Positions 52,726 through 62,438 are shown, counted from the stretch's first letter. The stretch is 64,000 nt of DNA from Sphingomonas sp. Leaf32 (GCF_001421765.1 NZ_LMLA01000007.1:554163-618162); one strand, 5' to 3'. Made by a program: numbers and translations. The notes: a model not told the origin generated them from the letters alone.

Positions 52726-55233
52726 ATGACCGCCATCCACCTGACCGCGCCGCTTCACGGTTGGGCGGCCGCGCTCGACGATGTGCCCGATGCGGTCTTC
52801 GCCGGACGGATGCTGGGCGACGGCGCCGCGATCGATCCGCTCGGCTCCACGCTGCACGCGCCGTGCGATGGCGAGATCCTGACGCTGCACGCCGGGGGCC
52901 ATGCGATCACGCTTCGGGGTGAGGGCGGGGTCGAGCTGCTGATGCATATCGGCATTGACACGGTGCAACTGGGCGGCAGCGGCTTCACCGCGAAGGTCGC
53001 GGTCGGCGACAAGGTGACGCGCGGCCAGCCGCTGATCGATTTCGACCTCGACGCGCTGGTACAGGCCGCGCCGTCGCTGATGACGCCGGTCATCGTCACC
53101 AATGGCGACCATTTCCGCATCGCCGACCGGACGGGCGGGCGCGTGGTCGCGGTCGGCGACGCGCTGCTGACGCTGGAACCGCTGGGCGCGGTCGTAACCG
53201 AACCGCAGGGGGCGCCGGCGGAGCGCGTGGTCGCCGATGTCCGCGTCCCGCTGGCGCACGGCATCCACGCCCGCCCGGCGGCTCGCATCGGGGAGGTCGC
53301 GCGCGGCTTCACCGCGACGAGCTGGTTGGCGAAGGACGGGGCGGAGGCCAGGACCTCGGGCGCGGTCGGGTTGCTCGGCCTCGGCATCCGTTTCGGCGAC
53401 ACGATCACCGTCATCGCCAGCGGCCCCGATGCCGCGCAGGCGGTCACCGCTTTGGTCGAACTGATCGAAGGCGGCATGGGCGAGGGGGTGGCGCAGGCAC
53501 CCGCCGCTCCAGTCGTTGCGCCGCCGCCGGCCCAGCCGGTCGAACTACCCGAGGGACAACTGGCCGGCACGCTCGCCGCGCCCGGCTTCGCCATCGGCAC
53601 CGCGCGCTGGCTGCGCGTCGCCGACATCGCCGTTCCGGTCGACGGGCAGGGGCCGGGGGTGGAAGCTGCCCGACTGGACAGCGCGCTGGCGACGGTGCGC
53701 GACCGGCTGGCGTCGCAGGACGGCACCGGCGCGGGCGCGGCGATCCGCGCGGCGCATATCGCGTTTCTCGACGACCCGGCCTTGCGCGAAGCCGCCGTCC
53801 ACGCGGTCGTGGATGGCCGCGACGCGGGCCATGCGTGGCGGCAGGCCACGCGCGCGCAGGCCGACACGCTGCGGAACCTTGGCGATGCCCGGCTGGCCGA
53901 GCGGGCCGACGACCTTCTCGACCTCGAACGGCAGGTGCTGCGCGAACTGACCGGCGCGGCGGATGATGAGATGACCTTCGCGCCGGGCACCATCCTGCTC
54001 GCCGACGACCTCTTGCCGTCGCAGGTGATGGCGCTCGACCCGGCTTGTGTCGCCGGCCTGCTGGTCGAACGCGGTGGCCCGACCTCGCACGTCGCGATCC
54101 TGGCGGCGACGATGGGCCTGCCTGCGCTGGTCGCGGTCGGTGCGCCGCTCAGCGGCGTGGAGGAGGGGGCGTCCCTGATCCTCGACGCCGATAACGGCGT
54201 GATCCATGTTGCGCCCGACGATGTGGCGCTGGCCGATGCTCGCACCCGGATGGAGCGTCGCGCCGCCGACCGTGCCGCCGCGCTGGCGCAGGCAGCGGAG
54301 AATTGCGTCACCGCCGATGGCGTGCGGATCGAGGCGTTCGCCAATCTCGGCTCGGTCGAGGATGCGGTCGCCGCCATGGCGAACGGCGCGGAAGGATCGG
54401 GCCTGCTGCGCACCGAATTCCTGTTCCTCGACCGCGATACCGCACCGGATGTCGCCGAACAGGCCAGACTATACGGCGACATCGCCGCCACGCTGGAGGG
54501 GCGGCCGCTGATCGTGCGGCTGCTCGACGTCGGGGGCGACAAGCCGGCATCCTACCTACCGATCGCGACCGAGGAAAATCCGGCGCTCGGCCTGCGCGGC
54601 ATCCGCGTGGCGCTGGCCATGCCGGAGATATTGGATGCGCAGCTGCGTGCGATCCTGTCGGTCCGGCCGGTCGGGCAGTGCCGGATCATGGTGCCGATGG
54701 TCGCCAGCGTCGATGAAATCACCGCCGTCCGCGCCGTGGTTGAACGGCTGCGCGGCGAAATGGGCATCGCCGAGCGGGTCGAGGTCGGCATCATGGTGGA
54801 AACCCCGGCGGCGGCGGTGACGTCGGCGACGCTGGCCGCCCATGCCGATTTCCTGTCGATTGGGACCAACGACCTGACCCAATATGCGCTGGCGATGGAT
54901 CGCGGCAATCCGGCGGTGGCGGGCGGGGTCGACGGGCTGCATCCGGCGGTCCTGCAACTGATCGCGCACACGACCGACGGCGCGCAACGCCATGGTCGCT
55001 GGGTCGGCGTCTGCGGCGGCCTCGCCTCCGACCGGCTGGCGGTGCCGTTGCTGATCGGGCTGGGCATCACCGAATTGTCGGCGTCGCCCCGGTTCGTCCC
55101 TGAATTGAAGGCGCTGGTTCGCCGGCTCGATACCGGTGCCTGTCGCACGCTCGCCCTGCGCGCGCTGGCGGCATCGTCTGCGCGCGAGGTCCGCGCGCTG
55201 GCTCGTGAATTTCTCCAGGAGGTTGCGGCATGA
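52726..55233 (+). CDS. Fused PTS protein: EIIA(Glc)-HPr-EI
   Basis: An 835-residue phosphotransferase fusion that carries phosphate from PEP to NagE. Order: EIIA-Glc-like domain (residues ~1-155, phosphorylated His74 in MHIGIDTVQL), HPr (~168-252, His181 in HGIHARPA), a Pro/Ala linker, then EI (~278-835, His455 in GGPTSHVAILA; PEP-site motifs LLRTEFLFLDRD, DVGGDKPASYLP and SIGTNDLTQYALAMDR). The HPr has no canonical LSGGAL-like block around a regulatory Ser, so HPr-kinase control is not evident. Such fusions serve GlcNAc uptake (NagF-type) in several Proteobacteria. The stop overlaps nagE by ATGA. Confidence 0.96.
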   Translation: MTAIHLTAPLHGWAAALDDVPDAVFAGRMLGDGAAIDPLGSTLHAPCDGEILTLHAGGHAITLRGEGGVELLMHIGIDTVQLGGSGFTAKVAVGDKVTRGQPLIDFDLDALVQAAPSLMTPVIVTNGDHFRIADRTGGRVVAVGDALLTLEPLGAVVTEPQGAPAERVVADVRVPLAHGIHARPAARIGEVARGFTATSWLAKDGAEARTSGAVGLLGLGIRFGDTITVIASGPDAAQAVTALVELIEGGMGEGVAQAPAAPVVAPPPAQPVELPEGQLAGTLAAPGFAIGTARWLRVADIAVPVDGQGPGVEAARLDSALATVRDRLASQDGTGAGAAIRAAHIAFLDDPALREAAVHAVVDGRDAGHAWRQATRAQADTLRNLGDARLAERADDLLDLERQVLRELTGAADDEMTFAPGTILLADDLLPSQVMALDPACVAGLLVERGGPTSHVAILAATMGLPALVAVGAPLSGVEEGASLILDADNGVIHVAPDDVALADARTRMERRAADRAAALAQAAENCVTADGVRIEAFANLGSVEDAVAAMANGAEGSGLLRTEFLFLDRDTAPDVAEQARLYGDIAATLEGRPLIVRLLDVGGDKPASYLPIATEENPALGLRGIRVALAMPEILDAQLRAILSVRPVGQCRIMVPMVASVDEITAVRAVVERLRGEMGIAERVEVGIMVETPAAAVTSATLAAHADFLSIGTNDLTQYALAMDRGNPAVAGGVDGLHPAVLQLIAHTTDGAQRHGRWVGVCGGLASDRLAVPLLIGLGITELSASPRFVPELKALVRRLDTGACRTLALRALAASSAREVRALAREFLQEVAA

Positions 55234-56903
55234 AGTCGATCGTCGAAGCGCTGCAACCCATCGGCCGGGCGTTGATGCTGCCGATCGCGGTCCTGCCGGT
55301 GGCGGGGCTGCTGTTGCGGCTTGGCCAGCCCGATCTGCTCGACATCGGGTTGCTCGCGGCGGCGGGCGATGCGCTGTTCAACAATCTCGGGCTGTTGTTC
55401 GCGATCGGCGTCGCCTGCGGCATTGCGCGCGACGGTAACGGCGCGGCGTGCCTGGCGGGTGTGGTCTGCTACCTCGTCGTCAAGAATGGCGGGCCGGTGT
55501 TCCTGACCGTCCCGCCCGAGGTAACGCGCGGCTTCGACGAAGCCACCGCCGCCATCCTGTCGGCGGCGTGGAAGGCAAAGGCGTTCGGCAAGCTCGACGT
55601 GCCGATCGGTATCGTCTCCGGCCTGATCGGGGGCAGTTTCTACAACCGGTTCGCGACGATCAAGGTGCCGGAATATCTCGCCTTCTTCGGTGGTCGTCGC
55701 TTCGTGCCGATCGTCAGCGGGCTGGCCGGGGTCGGCATCGCCATGCTGCTGGGGCTAAGCTTTTCGGGGATCAGCACCGCGCTCGACCTGACCAGTCGCG
55801 GGCTGGTGGCATCGGGCAGCTTCGGGCTGTTCGGCTTCGGCCTGCTCAACCGGCTGCTGTTGGTGACCGGACTGCATCATATCCTGAACAACGTCGCGTG
55901 GTTCGTGCTGGGCGACTTCAACGGCACGACCGGTGACCTGCGGCGCTTCTTTGCCGGCGACCCCCATGCCGGCGCGTTCATGGCCGGGTTCTTCCCGATC
56001 ATGATGTTCGGCCTGCCCGCCGCGTGCCTTGCCATGTACCGCTCGGCGCTGCCCGACCGGCGCAAGGCGGTGGGTGGCATGTTGCTCAGCCTGGCGCTGA
56101 CCAGCTTTTTGACGGGTGTCACGGAGCCGATCGAATTCTCGTTCATGTTCCTCGCGCCTATTCTCTACGCGATCCACGCGGTGCTGACCGGCGTGTCGAT
56201 GGCGGTGATGGATGCGCTGGGCGTGCGGCTGGGCTTCGGCTTTTCCGCCGGGCTGTTCGACTATGTGCTGAACTATGGCAAGGCGACCAAGCCGCTGCTG
56301 CTGCTGCCGATCGGTGCGGTCTACTTCGCGGTTTATTATGGGGTGTTCCGCTTTTTCATCGTGCGGTTCGACCTCAAGACGCCGGGCCGCGACGCCAGCG
56401 TCGCACCGATGAACGGCGGACCTGTCGAAGCCGGTGAGCGGGGGCGGGCGTTCCTCGCGGCGCTGGGCGGCACTGCGAACCTTGCCAGCATCGGCGCGTG
56501 CACCACGCGGCTGCGGCTGGTGGTGGCGGATCAGGCGCTGGTTGACGAAGCGGCGCTCAAGGCGCTGGGCGCAATGGGCGTGATCCGCCCGTCGGACCGC
56601 GCGGTGCAGGTGATCGTCGGCCCGATCGCCGATCAGGTGGCCGAGGAGATTCGCGAAGCCGGGGCGGGTGCGCCGATGGCGGCAGCGGTGACCCAGGCAC
56701 CGGCACCGGTCGACGCGCCGGTCGCACTGTCGAGCGATCTGCTGGCGGCACTGGGCGGCACGGCGGCGGTCGCAGGGGTGCAGGCACTGGCGGGCCGGGT
56801 CCGGGTCGAACTGCGCGAACCCTGCACGATCGACCCCGCCATCCTGCCCGGCATCCGCGCAGCGCGGCAGGTCGCGCCGACCGTCGTGCATCTGTTGGTC
56901 TGA
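55230..56903 (+). CDS. nagE: GlcNAc-specific PTS permease EIICB with extra degenerate IIB
   Basis: A 557-residue inner-membrane permease that phosphorylates GlcNAc on entry. The EIIC domain has about ten helices, with the sugar-site signature TGVTEPIEFSFMF and LHHILNNVAWFVLG. A first EIIB domain follows, with its phosphorylated Cys in NLASIGACTTRLRL. The C-terminus holds a second IIB-like domain (LLAALGGTAAVAGVQALAGRVRVEL) in which the Cys is replaced, so it cannot carry phosphate. EIIA is supplied by the upstream fusion protein. The gene ends the nag operon. Confidence 0.94.
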   Translation: MKSIVEALQPIGRALMLPIAVLPVAGLLLRLGQPDLLDIGLLAAAGDALFNNLGLLFAIGVACGIARDGNGAACLAGVVCYLVVKNGGPVFLTVPPEVTRGFDEATAAILSAAWKAKAFGKLDVPIGIVSGLIGGSFYNRFATIKVPEYLAFFGGRRFVPIVSGLAGVGIAMLLGLSFSGISTALDLTSRGLVASGSFGLFGFGLLNRLLLVTGLHHILNNVAWFVLGDFNGTTGDLRRFFAGDPHAGAFMAGFFPIMMFGLPAACLAMYRSALPDRRKAVGGMLLSLALTSFLTGVTEPIEFSFMFLAPILYAIHAVLTGVSMAVMDALGVRLGFGFSAGLFDYVLNYGKATKPLLLLPIGAVYFAVYYGVFRFFIVRFDLKTPGRDASVAPMNGGPVEAGERGRAFLAALGGTANLASIGACTTRLRLVVADQALVDEAALKALGAMGVIRPSDRAVQVIVGPIADQVAEEIREAGAGAPMAAAVTQAPAPVDAPVALSSDLLAALGGTAAVAGVQALAGRVRVELREPCTIDPAILPGIRAARQVAPTVVHLLV

Positions 56904-57158
56904 CAACGCTGACGGTGTGTTGCCCAAATAGCGCACTAATTAGCAATACCGACTGCGTGAATAGCAACCGGTTTCACATGATATTGACGGCGATGCTCGC
57001 TGGCGGAAAGATGTCTCACAGGTGAAATGATCCGCGCGACGCAGGCGTTGGCGGTTCGGCCCGGATGCGGGGGCAGGGCGAACAGGGTCGCCGTTGCCAC
57101 TTCGCATCGATCGGTGGCCGGACTCCAAGCGCAGCGCGGCACCACAAGGGGGACGTCC

Positions 57159-60100
57159 ATGAAATCGATCACGAAGCTGCTGACGACATCGTGTCTTGCG
57201 ACCATGCTCGCGGGGACTGCCCATGCGCAGGTTGTGCCGGTAGAGGCTCTGCCGGAAACCAACACCACGTCGACGACCAACGACGATGACGACAAGGCGA
57301 TCGTCGTCACCGGCACGCGCATCGTCCGTCCGAACAATAAATCGGCCGCCCCGATCGCGACCGTAACCGCGCAGGAAATCCAGGCGCAGGGCGCGACCAC
57401 GATCGAAGAGGTGCTGAACCGCCTGCCGCAGGTCGCCCCGAACGCCGAACAGAATTACGCGGAATCGAGCGGTCGCCAGCGCATCAAGTTGCGCAGCCTG
57501 GGCTTCGAACGCACGTTGACGCTGGTCGATGGCCTCCGCCTCGGCATCCAGAACGGTCTGGACGTCGGCATCATCCCGGCGACTTTGGTCGAACGGATCG
57601 ACGTGCTGAGCGGCGGCGCGTCGTCAGTGTACGGCTCGGACGCGGTGTCGGGCGTCGTCAACTTCATTCTGAAGAAGAATTTCGACGGCGTCGAAATCAA
57701 CGCCAACTATAATTTCTACAACCATCAGAACCGCGAAAACGCCGTGACGGCTGCGGCGCGGCGATCGTTCTTCCAGGCGCCGACTGGACTGACCAATGAC
57801 GGCGCACGCATGGACGTGACGCTGACGGCGGGCAAGTCGCTGCTCGATGACCGAGTCAACCTGACCGGTTTCTTCAGCTATCGCCAGGCGGATCTGTTGC
57901 CGCAGGGCTCGCGGTCGTGGTCGGCCTGCGAAGTGACGACGCCGACCCGCGATTCGGCACTGAGCTGCACCCGCAGCCAATACACCCAGGTCGGTACGAT
58001 CATCCCGGGTGCCGGTGCCAATGCCGGGCGGGTACTGGTCAACAATCCTGACGGGTCGGGCAATTTCGTCCCGTGGGGATCGACCCAGGGCGCAGCCGCG
58101 AACCCGTTCGACGAATTCGCCGCCCAGCGTGAATTCAACCGAATCAATGCCGGTGGCTTCCTGACCATCAAGCTGTCGGACGCGGCCGAAATCTATTCGA
58201 CGCTGCTGGCCTATCGCGACCGGTCGCAGAACCCGACGCCGTTGCGCGTCTATCCGGCAAGCGTCTTCGGCGCGTCATCCTATCAGGTGAACTGCAACAA
58301 TCCGTTCCTGTCGGCGTCGCAGGGGCAAACGCTGTGCGGCAATGCCGCGGGTACGAACACGCTGGTCCCGTTCAACCTGCTATATCGTTTCGACGGATTG
58401 CCGCCCGCCTATAACAAGTTCGAGAACAAGGGGTATCGCGTAACCGGTGGTATTCGCGGCAACGTGTTCGACGCGTGGCACTATGACCTGTCGGGGGTGT
58501 ATTCGACGAATACGTCGACGCTGACCTATCCCGCATTCCCGAACTTGGACCGGCTGCGCCAGTCGCTGATCGTCGACAATGTGAATGGCGTGCCGACGTG
58601 CCGCACTGGCGGCGCGTCGTGCGTACCGTTCAACCCCTTCCGCCCGTACAACAACGATGCGGCGTTCGCGAACTACGCGTTCGAGACTGTCGACGGATCG
58701 CAGATCAGCAAGCCCAGCATGTGGCAGGTGCTGGGTACGGTGTCGGGCGACCTCGGCAAATATGGCATCAAGTCGCCGCTGGCCGAGCAGGGGGTCGCGA
58801 TCGCACTGGGCGTCGAATTCCGCGCCGAACGCTATATCGAAACCGCCGATGCGCTGTTCCGCGAAACGAACGGCGGCACCGACGCACGGTACACCCAGAA
58901 CATCTGGGAAGGGAACGTCGAGGCGCAGCTGCCGATCGTCGAGGACCGCGCCTGGACCCAGCTGCTGCAGGTCAACGCCGGCTATCGCCGTTCGAAGTAC
59001 AACCGTCTCAACGGATCGTTCGACACGTGGAAGATCGAGGGCCTGTGGGCCCCGGTCGACGACATCACCTTCCGCGGATCGATCAACAAGGCGCAGGCCG
59101 CGCCCACGCTGACCCAGGTCGTTTCGGCCAGCAATATCGGTTATGTGACCGTTGGTTCGCGCAACGATCCCTGTGCCACGACGCCCGATCCGCAGAATCC
59201 AGGCCGGTTCCTGGCCCCTACGGCCAGCATCGCCGCCTGCCGCGCTACCGGTCTGCCGGACAATCTGTACGGCAGCCAGACGCTCAGCTGCCCGGACGGA
59301 TTGTGCACGATCCGCAACGGCGGGTTCGAACTGACGCCGGAAACCGCCTACACCAAGACGTTCGGTGTCATCCTGCGTCCGCGCTTCCTGCCGGGACTGA
59401 CCGTCTCGGTCGACCGGTTCCTGATCGATCTGAACGACCAGATCAGCTACTTCGGCGCGAACGACTTCGTTAACGGCTGTATCCAGACGCAGAACCCGTA
59501 TTTCTGCCGCGGCATCGTGCGCAATCCGACCACCTTTACCTTGTACAGCCCGGCGAACAGCAACCCGTCGACCGGCTTCTTCATTCAGGGCACGAGCAAC
59601 GGATATAAGAGCGACTCGCACGGCTGGGACTTCCAGAGCCAATATGCGCTGAATCTCGAACAGGCGGGCCGCATCGACCTGAACTTCAACGGCACGCTGA
59701 TGACGTCGATCGGCGGGCAGGAGGCACCGACGGTCGCGCCGCGCCAGTGCGTCGGCTATTATGGCCCGTTCTGCGGCGAGGGTTTCCCGAAATGGACCCA
59801 CGGCCTGCGCACCACTTGGTCGTCGGTCGAGAACATCGTGAGCCTGTCGCTGAACTGGCGCTATCAGGGGCCGATGACGATCACCTACAACGCCTCTGCT
59901 GATACGGGCATTCCGTACGGTACGGCGGATCGTCGCACGACCTACAACCGCATCCGCGATTACAATTACTTCGACCTCGCGGCGACGTTCAATGTGGCGA
60001 AGCGCTACACGCTGCGTCTGGCGGTCAACAACCTGTTCGATCGTGACCCGCCGCTGATCCCGAACTCGCGGTCGCTGCTCGGACTGCTGCGCAACAACAC

Positions 60101-60161
60101 GCTGTTCCGGTACGATCTGCTGGGTCGTCAGATCGTGGCCGGCGCTACCGTCCGCTTCTGA
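57159..60161 (+). CDS. Second TonB-dependent receptor
   Basis: A 1000-residue outer-membrane receptor. Leader (LLTTSCLATMLAGTAHAQ), a TonB box-like KAIVVTG after an acidic stretch, plug (TIEEVLNRLPQVAPNAEQN, LTLVDGLRLG, VERIDVLSGGASSVYGSDAVSGVVNFILKK) and a large barrel ending in AGATVRF. Several Cys pairs in long extracellular loops (CNNPFLSASQGQTLC, CRTGGASC, CPDGLC) suggest disulfide-stabilised loops. It belongs to a different receptor subgroup from the one beside the glycosidase operon, and lies 255 bp after nagE and just before the aspartylglucosaminidase, so glycopeptide or sugar uptake is plausible but unproven. Confidence 0.9.
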   Translation: MKSITKLLTTSCLATMLAGTAHAQVVPVEALPETNTTSTTNDDDDKAIVVTGTRIVRPNNKSAAPIATVTAQEIQAQGATTIEEVLNRLPQVAPNAEQNYAESSGRQRIKLRSLGFERTLTLVDGLRLGIQNGLDVGIIPATLVERIDVLSGGASSVYGSDAVSGVVNFILKKNFDGVEINANYNFYNHQNRENAVTAAARRSFFQAPTGLTNDGARMDVTLTAGKSLLDDRVNLTGFFSYRQADLLPQGSRSWSACEVTTPTRDSALSCTRSQYTQVGTIIPGAGANAGRVLVNNPDGSGNFVPWGSTQGAAANPFDEFAAQREFNRINAGGFLTIKLSDAAEIYSTLLAYRDRSQNPTPLRVYPASVFGASSYQVNCNNPFLSASQGQTLCGNAAGTNTLVPFNLLYRFDGLPPAYNKFENKGYRVTGGIRGNVFDAWHYDLSGVYSTNTSTLTYPAFPNLDRLRQSLIVDNVNGVPTCRTGGASCVPFNPFRPYNNDAAFANYAFETVDGSQISKPSMWQVLGTVSGDLGKYGIKSPLAEQGVAIALGVEFRAERYIETADALFRETNGGTDARYTQNIWEGNVEAQLPIVEDRAWTQLLQVNAGYRRSKYNRLNGSFDTWKIEGLWAPVDDITFRGSINKAQAAPTLTQVVSASNIGYVTVGSRNDPCATTPDPQNPGRFLAPTASIAACRATGLPDNLYGSQTLSCPDGLCTIRNGGFELTPETAYTKTFGVILRPRFLPGLTVSVDRFLIDLNDQISYFGANDFVNGCIQTQNPYFCRGIVRNPTTFTLYSPANSNPSTGFFIQGTSNGYKSDSHGWDFQSQYALNLEQAGRIDLNFNGTLMTSIGGQEAPTVAPRQCVGYYGPFCGEGFPKWTHGLRTTWSSVENIVSLSLNWRYQGPMTITYNASADTGIPYGTADRRTTYNRIRDYNYFDLAATFNVAKRYTLRLAVNNLFDRDPPLIPNSRSLLGLLRNNTLFRYDLLGRQIVAGATVRF

Positions 60162-60180
60162 TCCGCATCGCAAGGTGACG

Positions 60181-60216
60181 AAAGGGCCCGCTCCCCAATT
60201 GGGGGGCGGGCCTTTT
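60181..60216. terminator. Bidirectional terminator between receptor and asparaginase genes
   Basis: AAAGGGCCCGCTCCCC pairs with GGGGGGCGGGCCTTTT around AATT. A and T tracts on both sides allow it to stop the receptor transcript and the converging asparaginase transcript. Confidence 0.88.
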
Positions 60217-60220
60217 CGTG

Positions 60221-61216
60221 TCAGGCGCTGCGCAGGCTGGCAGATTTCAACACGGTGCTGCGGCCGTCATCGCCGGTGACGGCATAGGTGAAGCCCGGCA
60301 GGATCGCGAACGCGCCGACCTGTCCGTGGCGATCCATCGCCAGAAAGCCGACCTGGACCCCATCGAGCGCCTTGCCCCGCAGCCTGGCGATATGCTCCAC
60401 CGCCTCGCGGCACGCCGCCATCGGAGCCATGCCGGCGCGTAGCGACGACACGACCCGCGCGGTGCCGGCGATGCGGGTGACTTCCTCGCCCAGCCCTGTT
60501 GCGGTCGCCGCGCCGACGCCGGCTTCGACGAACAGGCCGCTGCCGACCTGCGGCGAATCGCCGACGCGGCCATGCAGCTTGAACGCCATGCCCGACGTCG
60601 TGCACGCGCCGGCCAGTTCGCCGTTCGGCGCACGGGCGATCATGCCGATCGTGTCATGGTCGAGCGGACCGCCCAGTGGTGCGCGCGCATTCTCGCTATT
60701 GGCGATGGGCGCATATTTGGACGTCTTCAGCCATTTGCGCCATTCGGCCTCCGCTTCGGGCGTCAGCAGCTTTTCCGCCGTGAAGCCCGATTCCAGTGCG
60801 AACTGCCGCGCGCCGTCGCCGACCAGGAAGGTGTGCGGCGTCCGCTCCATCACCGCGCGCGCGACCGAAATGGGATGGGCGATGTCCTCCAGCGCGGCGA
60901 CCGCGCCGACATGGCCCTTGTCGTCCATGATGACCGCATCCAGCGTCACCCGCCCGTCGCGGTCGGGATAGCCGCCCTTGCCGACCGAATGGTTCGACAG
61001 GTCGGCCTCCGGCACCTTCGCCCCGGCCTCCAGCGCATCGATCAGGCTGCCGCCGGCACGGAAGCGGGCGACGGCGGCGTCATTGGCGGCGGCACCGAAA
61101 TCCCAAGTGGAGGCGACGCGGAGAACGGAGGGCCGGCGCGGTTGTGCGGGCAGGCGGGCCGCGCCGGTCGCGGCGGCGATGCCGGCAATGGCGGTGCGGC
61201 GGGTAATGGTCGGCAT
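60221..61216 (-). CDS. Aspartylglucosaminidase (N4-(beta-GlcNAc)-L-asparaginase), exported
   Basis: A 331-residue Ntn-hydrolase with a Tat-like leader (TRRTAIAGIAAATGAARLPA). The cleavage site and nucleophile are seen in PLDHDTIGMI: self-cleavage before Thr189 would free the catalytic Thr. Further marks of the glycosylasparaginase branch are STWDFG at the mature N-terminus, KGGYPDRDGRVTLDAVIMD, and RVGDSPQVGSGLFV with the substrate-binding Arg and Asp. These fit aspartylglucosaminidase better than the isoaspartyl peptidase branch. The enzyme releases Asn or aspartate and GlcNAc from GlcNAc-Asn, the last step in N-glycoprotein breakdown. The ATG at 61216 has AAAGGG upstream; another at 61231 is less likely. 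Confidence 0.92.
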   Translation of the reverse strand: MPTITRRTAIAGIAAATGAARLPAQPRRPSVLRVASTWDFGAAANDAAVARFRAGGSLIDALEAGAKVPEADLSNHSVGKGGYPDRDGRVTLDAVIMDDKGHVGAVAALEDIAHPISVARAVMERTPHTFLVGDGARQFALESGFTAEKLLTPEAEAEWRKWLKTSKYAPIANSENARAPLGGPLDHDTIGMIARAPNGELAGACTTSGMAFKLHGRVGDSPQVGSGLFVEAGVGAATATGLGEEVTRIAGTARVVSSLRAGMAPMAACREAVEHIARLRGKALDGVQVGFLAMDRHGQVGAFAILPGFTYAVTGDDGRSTVLKSASLRSA

Positions 61217-61277
61217 GGATCGCCCTTTCACTGGTGATGCGCGGTTGTGCGCACTCCCCGGCAGTCGGGCAAGAGGA

Positions 61278-62438
61278 TCAGACCGCGATCTCGCGCAGCA
61301 CCGCGTCGAGCACGGGTATCCCCGCCGGGGTCAGCGCCAGCCGGTCGCCATCGCGCACCAGCAATCCCTGCCGTGCCAGCAGCGACACCGCGTCCGCCCG
61401 CACCACCGCATCGATCGGCCGCGCGCCCAGCATCGCGATGCGGGCGAGGTCTACGCCTTCACGCATCCTTAAGCCCATCACCAGCGCCTCGGTCACGCGT
61501 TCGTCGGGGGTCAGCGCATCCTCGCGTTCGATGCCGTGGCCGTTGCGTTCCACGGCGGCGATCCAGTTTTCCGGCTTCTTGCGGCGGACCGTCGCCAGTC
61601 CCGATCGGCGACCATGCGCGCCGGGACCGATGCCGGCATAGTCGCGATAGCGCCAATAGGTCAGGTTGTGGCGGCTCTCGGCCCCCGGCCGGGCATGGTT
61701 CGACACCTCGTACAGCGGCAGCCCGGCGGCGCGGGTCAGCGCCTGCGTCGTTTCGAACAGGTCGGCGGACAGGTCGGCATCAGGCAGGGTCAGCTGCCCC
61801 CTGGCAGCCAGCGTGGCGAAGCGGGTGCCGGGTTCGATAGTGAGCTGATAGAGCGAGAGATGCTCGGTTCCGAACGACAGCGCGCGAGCCAGTTCCGCTT
61901 CCCATGCCGCAAGCGACTGGCCCGGACGGGCATAGATCAGGTCGAAGCTGACCCGCGCGAAATGCCGCTGCGCGACGTCCAGCGCCGCCAGTGCTTCGTC
62001 CACGCCATGCGCGCGTTCCAGAAATGCGAGCGCATCGTCATGGAGCGCCTGCATACCCAGCGACACGCGGTTGACCCCTGCGGCGGCGATGTCGGCGAAG
62101 CGGGCGGCCTCGACCGAGGAGGGGTTCGCTTCCAGCGTGATCTCGATCGTGTCGGTCGGCGGCCAATGGGCGCAAGCCGCCTCGATGATCGCCGCGACGG
62201 TCGCGGGCGGCATCAGCGAAGGCGTGCCGCCGCCGAAAAAGATCGACGCCAGTCGCCGACCGGGTAGGGCGGCGGCTTCGTGCGCCAGGTCGGACAACAG
62301 CGCCTGCAGCCACGCCGCCTGATCGACGCTGTCGCGGACATGGCTGTTGAAGTCGCAATAAGGGCATTTCGACACGCAGAACGGCCAATGGACGTAGAGT
62401 GCCAAGGGAGGAGAGGCGGGAACTTGGTCGGGCTGCAT
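61278..62438 (-). CDS. hemW: Radical SAM heme chaperone HemW
   Basis: A 386-residue HemW (formerly called an oxygen-independent coproporphyrinogen oxidase-like protein). The cluster motif CVSKCPYC (Cys21, Cys25, Cys28) follows LYVHWPF; GGGTPSLM, ITLEANPSS, GVNRVSLGMQ and DLIYARPGQS are conserved. HemW proteins lack the fourth Cys of HemN (CxxxCxxC followed by DFNS rather than C) and deliver heme to target enzymes. It is divergent from the CAP-domain lipoprotein with a 12-bp gap; the rdgB gene that often precedes hemW is not here. Confidence 0.95.
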   Translation of the reverse strand: MQPDQVPASPPLALYVHWPFCVSKCPYCDFNSHVRDSVDQAAWLQALLSDLAHEAAALPGRRLASIFFGGGTPSLMPPATVAAIIEAACAHWPPTDTIEITLEANPSSVEAARFADIAAAGVNRVSLGMQALHDDALAFLERAHGVDEALAALDVAQRHFARVSFDLIYARPGQSLAAWEAELARALSFGTEHLSLYQLTIEPGTRFATLAARGQLTLPDADLSADLFETTQALTRAAGLPLYEVSNHARPGAESRHNLTYWRYRDYAGIGPGAHGRRSGLATVRRKKPENWIAAVERNGHGIEREDALTPDERVTEALVMGLRMREGVDLARIAMLGARPIDAVVRADAVSLLARQGLLVRDGDRLALTPAGIPVLDAVLREIAV

